A DNA stretch of 9,660 nt. Origin: Pseudomonadota bacterium (lineage in GTDB: Bacteria > Pseudomonadota > Gammaproteobacteria > Burkholderiales > Thiobacillaceae). A model generated the notes under the pieces. The model made no database searches. It worked only from the letters and a program-made list of their open reading frames with translations, and was not told the origin of the DNA. Below, in pieces: positions 6,740-9,660 of the stretch. Position 1 is the stretch's first letter. Each line of letters starts with the position of its first letter. The stretch spans positions 1-9,660 of the forward strand of contig JAJXXS010000109.1 in NCBI GenBank assembly GCA_021780975.1, read 5' to 3'. The translations under genes and the position numbers were made by a program.

Positions 6740-7846
6740 ATGCCGCTCAAATTGACCCTAGCCCTGCTGGGCTTGCTAGCCACAGGCTGCGCCTGCGCAG
6801 CCAAGGTGCTGCCCATCGATGTCGCCCCGCTGGAAGGAGCCGGCGCGGAGCAGCAGTTCGGCACCGACGCGGGCCACCCCTACCAGCCCAAGGAGGCGCT
6901 CAACAGCCCGCGCGCTCCGGTGTTCGCCATCGATCCCAAAGACCCCGACAGCAAGCCGCTGCCCTATTACCGCATCGCCCCCGACACCTATTTCTTTTTC
7001 GGCAACATCGCCGAGGTGGACGGCGTCAACCGCGGCTTCAACGGCAACGCCGGCTTCGTCGTGACGCGCGACGGCGTGCTGGTGGTGGACGCCCTGGGCA
7101 CGCCCTACCTGGGCCGGCGCATGCTCGCCGCCATCCGCCAGGTGACGGACCAGCCCATCAGATATCTGGTCATCACCCACGCCCATCCCGACCACTACTA
7201 CGGCGCTGCGGCTTTTGCCGAACTGCCCGGCGTCAAAGTCATCAGCCATGCGGGAACGGTGGACTACGCCTACTCGTCCACCATCCAGCACTCCGTGGCC
7301 TACCGCAAGGCCTTCCTGCCCGCCGAGATGAAGGACTTCAAGGCGGTGGTGCCGGACATCCTGCTGGGCGGCGACCACCCCAGGGAATACACCGTCAGGC
7401 TGGGGGGCAAGATCTTCCGCATCCATGACAGCGGCCAGCACCATTCCCATGGCGACCTGGTCATGTATCAGCAGCCCGGCAACATCCTCTGGGTTTCGGA
7501 TCTCGCCTTCAACGGCCGCGTGACCTTCATCGGCGACGGCCATCTGCACGAAATCCTGGCGCGCCAGGACTGGCTGCTGCGGACCTTTCCCCATGCCCGC
7601 CTCATGGTGCCCGGACACGGGGCGCCGCAGACGCCGCCATTTCCCATGGTGGCGCAGACGCGCAGCTATGTGAAACAATTGACCGACAAGATCAGCGCTT
7701 CCCTGCGCCAGGGCGAGTCCTTGCAGGATGCCGTCGACCATGCCGACCTGCCGGAGTTCGCCAACGTGCCCCTGTATCGCCTCAATCACCGCAACAACGC
7801 CAACTACGTGTACCGCGTGCTGGAAGAGGAGCAGTTCGCGCAGTGA
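6740..7846 (+). CDS. Exported metallo-beta-lactamase-fold hydrolase
   Basis: This is a 368-residue zinc-dependent hydrolase of the MBL superfamily. It resembles the periplasmic SoxH / quinoprotein-relay-type metallohydrolases; its substrate is unknown. Metal ligands visible: H147, H149, D151 and H152 in THAHPDH, H235 in the QHHSHGD stretch, D254 in WVSDLA, and H293 in PGHG. The N-terminus (MPLKLTLALLGLLATG) is a Sec signal, with cleavage likely near ACA-AK (about residue 20). C17 has only a poor lipobox. Start choice: ATG 6740 has AAGG 5 nt upstream. An in-frame ATG at 6707 has GGAG 7 nt upstream and would add 11 residues. I prefer 6740 because 6707-6739 is a palindrome with codons (TTA, CTT, ATT) unlike the rest of the gene. 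It is the first gene of a three-gene unit and overlaps the next by 4 bp. Confidence 0.85.
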   Translation: MPLKLTLALLGLLATGCACAAKVLPIDVAPLEGAGAEQQFGTDAGHPYQPKEALNSPRAPVFAIDPKDPDSKPLPYYRIAPDTYFFFGNIAEVDGVNRGFNGNAGFVVTRDGVLVVDALGTPYLGRRMLAAIRQVTDQPIRYLVITHAHPDHYYGAAAFAELPGVKVISHAGTVDYAYSSTIQHSVAYRKAFLPAEMKDFKAVVPDILLGGDHPREYTVRLGGKIFRIHDSGQHHSHGDLVMYQQPGNILWVSDLAFNGRVTFIGDGHLHEILARQDWLLRTFPHARLMVPGHGAPQTPPFPMVAQTRSYVKQLTDKISASLRQGESLQDAVDHADLPEFANVPLYRLNHRNNANYVYRVLEEEQFAQ

Positions 7847-8478
7847 ACCCCCAGGCGACGATCCGCGAAGATATCGTGATGCAGGCGCTCATGGGCCTGC
7901 ATCGCGCCTGGCCGCTGGAGAAGCGCCTCCGCCAGGAAGCCTGCGACGCCACGCGGGAAACCTACCTCGCGCTGCTGACCCGCTGGATTCAGGCCGGCAC
8001 CAGCCCCGATCCGAGCGGCTTCGACGCGGAAGCGCTGGACGAGTTGTCCGCGCTGGATGCCATCTACCTGACCGCCGGGCGCCTCGCCTGCCCTCCTTTC
8101 TGCCCGGCGCAAACCGACATCACCCTGCACTTCCCGCAGGTCACGCTGCATGCCGTCTCGGCGCTCGACGCGCTCGCCCTGCCCCGCCTGCTGGACGCCC
8201 CCGCGCGTGTGGAAACGCACTGCCCGGTCAGCGACGAGCCGCTTGCCTTCACGCTCACGCGCGACGGCAGCCTGCCGGAAGCCGATCTGGGCAGCGCCAT
8301 GGTCGCCATGCGCAAGATCGCCGTCGAGGTGCGTCGCTATCCGCTCGACCTAGCCCCGGGCATACGCTTCGTCCACCCTGCCGCCGGCGCGCGCATGAAC
8401 CAGGCCCTCACCCTGCTGGAAGGCGCTGCCGTAGCCAATGCGTTTTATGCCTTTCAGCGCAGGCTGCTTGCCGGCTGA
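7843..8478 (+). CDS. MerB-family (alkylmercury lyase-like) protein lacking catalytic cysteines
   Basis: This 211-residue protein is close to MerB in length (212 for plasmid R831b MerB). The core segment TLHAVSALDALALPRLL (101-117) followed by ARVETHCPVS (121-130) matches the MerB region that reads YAWCALDTL...ARVSSHCAATG. The 21-residue step from S106 to C127 equals MerB C96 to C117. The catalytic Asp is kept (D109, MerB D99). The nucleophile C96 is replaced by S106, and no cysteine occurs in the C-terminal part where C159 should be. Cleavage of C-Hg bonds by the known mechanism is therefore unlikely. A ligand-binding or altered lyase role is possible. The GTG start at 7843 overlaps the upstream stop (GTGA) and has AGAGGAG at 7825-7831, 11 nt away, so translation is probably coupled. 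No signal peptide is seen, so it should be cytosolic. Family call is from remembered MerB sequence, not a search. Confidence 0.72.
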   Translation: MNPQATIREDIVMQALMGLHRAWPLEKRLRQEACDATRETYLALLTRWIQAGTSPDPSGFDAEALDELSALDAIYLTAGRLACPPFCPAQTDITLHFPQVTLHAVSALDALALPRLLDAPARVETHCPVSDEPLAFTLTRDGSLPEADLGSAMVAMRKIAVEVRRYPLDLAPGIRFVHPAAGARMNQALTLLEGAAVANAFYAFQRRLLAG

Positions 8479-8486
8479 CAACCGTG

Positions 8487-9407
8487 ATGGACACGCCTTC
8501 CGCCACTTCCCCGCTTGCGCCTGAAGACGGCCATGACCTGGCCGCCGTCATCGAGGCGGCGCAGTTCGCGCACCAGCGCTGGGCCGACGATCTGGTGGCC
8601 AACCTGCTGGCGGGGCAGACGGAGCATCCCGACGCTCAGGCGCCCGATGCCCATCACCTGTGCGCCTTCGGGCAGTGGTATTACAAGGCCGCGCACCCGC
8701 CCCAACTGGTGCGCCAATCCCAATTCGCAGCCCTGGAGGGCCAGCATCGCCAGATGCACGATGCCGCGCGCCTGCTGCTCAGGACGCCGCCGGGCAGCGA
8801 CCGCGCTCAGGCCTACCTGCAATTCGCCGAGGCCTCGCGGCGCCTCATCCTCAGCCTGCGGCAACTGATCCGCGCCCTGCTGGTGGACCATTTCAGCACC
8901 GATCCGCTCACCGGCATCGCCAACCGCCAGCAGATGCAGGCCCAACTGCAGAAGGGTATCTTCCATGCGCTGGAGGAAGGCCACCCGGCCTGCCTGGCGC
9001 TGGCCGACATCGACCACTTCAAGCGCGTCAACGACAGCCACGGCCACGAGGCCGGCGACGCGGTGCTGCGCATCTTCGCCGCCCTGCTGCAAGAAAGCCT
9101 GCGCGAGAATGACCGCGTCTACCGCTACGGCGGGGAGGAATTCCTCATCTTCCTCGACCATCTCGATGCCACGCGCGCAGAAGCCGTGCTGGAGCGCATG
9201 CGCGCACATGTCGCCGAAACGCCCATCACCCTGCCCAACAGCGCGGACGTCGTTCACATCACCGCCTCCTTCGGCCTCGCCCAGATGGTGGCAGGAGAGC
9301 CCCTGCGCGCCCTCATCCGGCGCGCCGACGAGGCGCTCTACGAAGCCAAGAAAAACGGCCGCAACTGCATCAGGGTATGGGGCGACCCACCCGCGCTCCC
9401 CGCATAG
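8487..9407 (+). CDS. CZB-GGDEF diguanylate cyclase, DgcZ-like
   Basis: This predicted soluble diguanylate cyclase makes c-di-GMP from two GTP. It has 306 residues, against about 296 for E. coli DgcZ. The N-terminal ~130 residues form a CZB (chemoreceptor zinc-binding) domain. H29 (in AHQRW), C59 (in LCAFGQWYY), H87 and H91 correspond to DgcZ zinc ligands H22, C52, H79 and H83, with one residue extra between C59 and H87. The GGDEF domain (about 138-296) has STDPLTGIANR, D174/D176 (DIDHFK), the active-site GGEEF at 215-219, and an intact inhibitory I-site RxxD (R206-D209) five residues before it. No membrane segment is present. In DgcZ zinc binding inhibits the cyclase; the same control is inferred here. 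ATG 8487 lies 8 bp after the preceding stop with no clear Shine-Dalgarno; GTG 8484 is an alternative. Coupled translation from the MerB-like gene is likely. Confidence 0.9.
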   Translation: MDTPSATSPLAPEDGHDLAAVIEAAQFAHQRWADDLVANLLAGQTEHPDAQAPDAHHLCAFGQWYYKAAHPPQLVRQSQFAALEGQHRQMHDAARLLLRTPPGSDRAQAYLQFAEASRRLILSLRQLIRALLVDHFSTDPLTGIANRQQMQAQLQKGIFHALEEGHPACLALADIDHFKRVNDSHGHEAGDAVLRIFAALLQESLRENDRVYRYGGEEFLIFLDHLDATRAEAVLERMRAHVAETPITLPNSADVVHITASFGLAQMVAGEPLRALIRRADEALYEAKKNGRNCIRVWGDPPALPA

Positions 9408-9419
9408 CCACAGCCGTTG

Positions 9420-9437
9420 CCCGCCCGCGCGGGCGGG
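9420..9437. terminator. G+C palindrome between convergent genes
   Basis: CCCGCCCGCGCGGGCGGG is a perfect 18-bp palindrome that can fold as a 7-bp stem with a GCGC loop. It sits between the stop of the cyclase gene (9407) and the stop of rimO on the other strand (9441), the position of a shared bidirectional terminator. No T runs flank it on either strand, so the terminator function is uncertain. Confidence 0.45.
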
Positions 9438-9440
9438 ACA

Positions 9441-9660
9441 TCAAGGCGCGACCTGCTCGGCCCACAGATCGTGCTCGCCCGCCGCGGTCACCTTCACCGT
9501 GGCCCAGTCTCCCGTCATGAGATCGCCAGGGCTCTCGACCACCACCACGCCGTCTATTTCGGGCGCATCCGCCGCGCTGCGCGCGAGCGCGCCGTCTTCG
9601 GTGATCTCGTCCACCAGCACCGTGAGCGTCCTGCCCACCTTGGCCGCCAGACGCGCTGCG
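9441..9660 (-). CDS. rimO: Ribosomal protein S12 methylthiotransferase RimO, C-terminal part
   Basis: Only the last ~72 codons are in the window; the rest lies to the right. RimO is a radical-SAM enzyme that adds a methylthio group to an aspartate of ribosomal protein S12. The visible part is its C-terminal TRAM domain. It reads through AAKVGRTLTVLVDE, SAADAPEIDGVVVVE and a final EHDLWAEQVAP, the conserved RimO ending that separates it from the related MiaB. The frame is open to the edge and the stop codon is at 9441-9443. A GTG at 9638 is only an internal valine codon (AKVGRT), not a start. It converges on the diguanylate cyclase gene with the G+C palindrome between them. Confidence 0.9.
   Translation of the reverse strand, partial: AARLAAKVGRTLTVLVDEITEDGALARSAADAPEIDGVVVVESPGDLMTGDWATVKVTAAGEHDLWAEQVAP

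Noticed and set aside
6740..6800. Lipoprotein signal in the hydrolase (C17 after LATG)
   Set aside because: The -3 position is Ala and -2 is Thr, a poor lipobox. A signal peptidase I site at ACA-AK fits better.
7843..8478. Calling the MerB-like gene a working organomercurial lyase (merB)
   Set aside because: The C96 equivalent is Ser and no C159 equivalent exists. No merA, merR, merT or merP is present nearby.
7728..8486. Upstream extension of the diguanylate cyclase frame to 7728, giving 559 residues
   Set aside because: The extra part overlaps the hydrolase and MerB-like genes in another frame and is Arg/Pro/Ser-rich with no domain. The CZB domain begins properly after 8487.

Overview
The window is G+C-rich DNA (clearly above 60% by eye) with compact bacterial gene packing. 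The gene content (RimO tail, M17 aminopeptidase, DgcZ-like cyclase, periplasmic zinc hydrolase) and protein style suggest a proteobacterium, most likely a betaproteobacterium of a Nitrosomonadales/Gallionellales/Rhodocyclales type. That assignment is inference from sequence feel, with no marker gene behind it. No tRNA, rRNA, CRISPR array, transposase or phage gene was seen.

Layout. (1) 1-1450, minus strand: most of an M17 leucyl aminopeptidase, running off the left edge, with every metal and catalytic residue in place. (2) 1451-1556: divergent promoter region. (3) 1557-6664, plus strand: a pyruvate dehydrogenase complex operon made of E1 alpha, E1 beta and one 995-residue polypeptide. That polypeptide carries two lipoyl domains, the peripheral subunit-binding domain, the E2 acetyltransferase and a complete E3 dihydrolipoyl dehydrogenase in one reading frame. 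The three ORFs therefore encode the whole alpha2beta2-type complex. (4) 6665-6739: a G+C-rich hairpin, then an A+T-rich perfect palindrome just before the next gene. (5) 6740-9407, plus strand: a tight three-gene unit consisting of an exported metallo-beta-lactamase-fold hydrolase, a MerB-family protein that has lost the catalytic cysteines, and a CZB-GGDEF diguanylate cyclase of the zinc-sensing DgcZ type. (6) 9420-9437: a perfect G+C palindrome between convergent genes. (7) 9441-9660, minus strand: the C-terminal end of RimO.

How the genes work together. The pdh genes convert pyruvate, CoA and NAD+ to acetyl-CoA, CO2 and NADH. The fusion fixes E3 to the E2 core at 1:1 instead of relying on binding through the subunit-binding domain alone. 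The downstream trio has no obvious tie to pyruvate. Its members are translationally coupled or nearly so, and two of the three look zinc-linked (MBL active site, CZB domain). A metal- or ligand-responsive c-di-GMP module is a reasonable but untested reading.

The most interesting items are the E2-E3 fusion with its divergent E3 half, and the cysteine-less MerB homologue lodged between an exported hydrolase and a c-di-GMP synthase.
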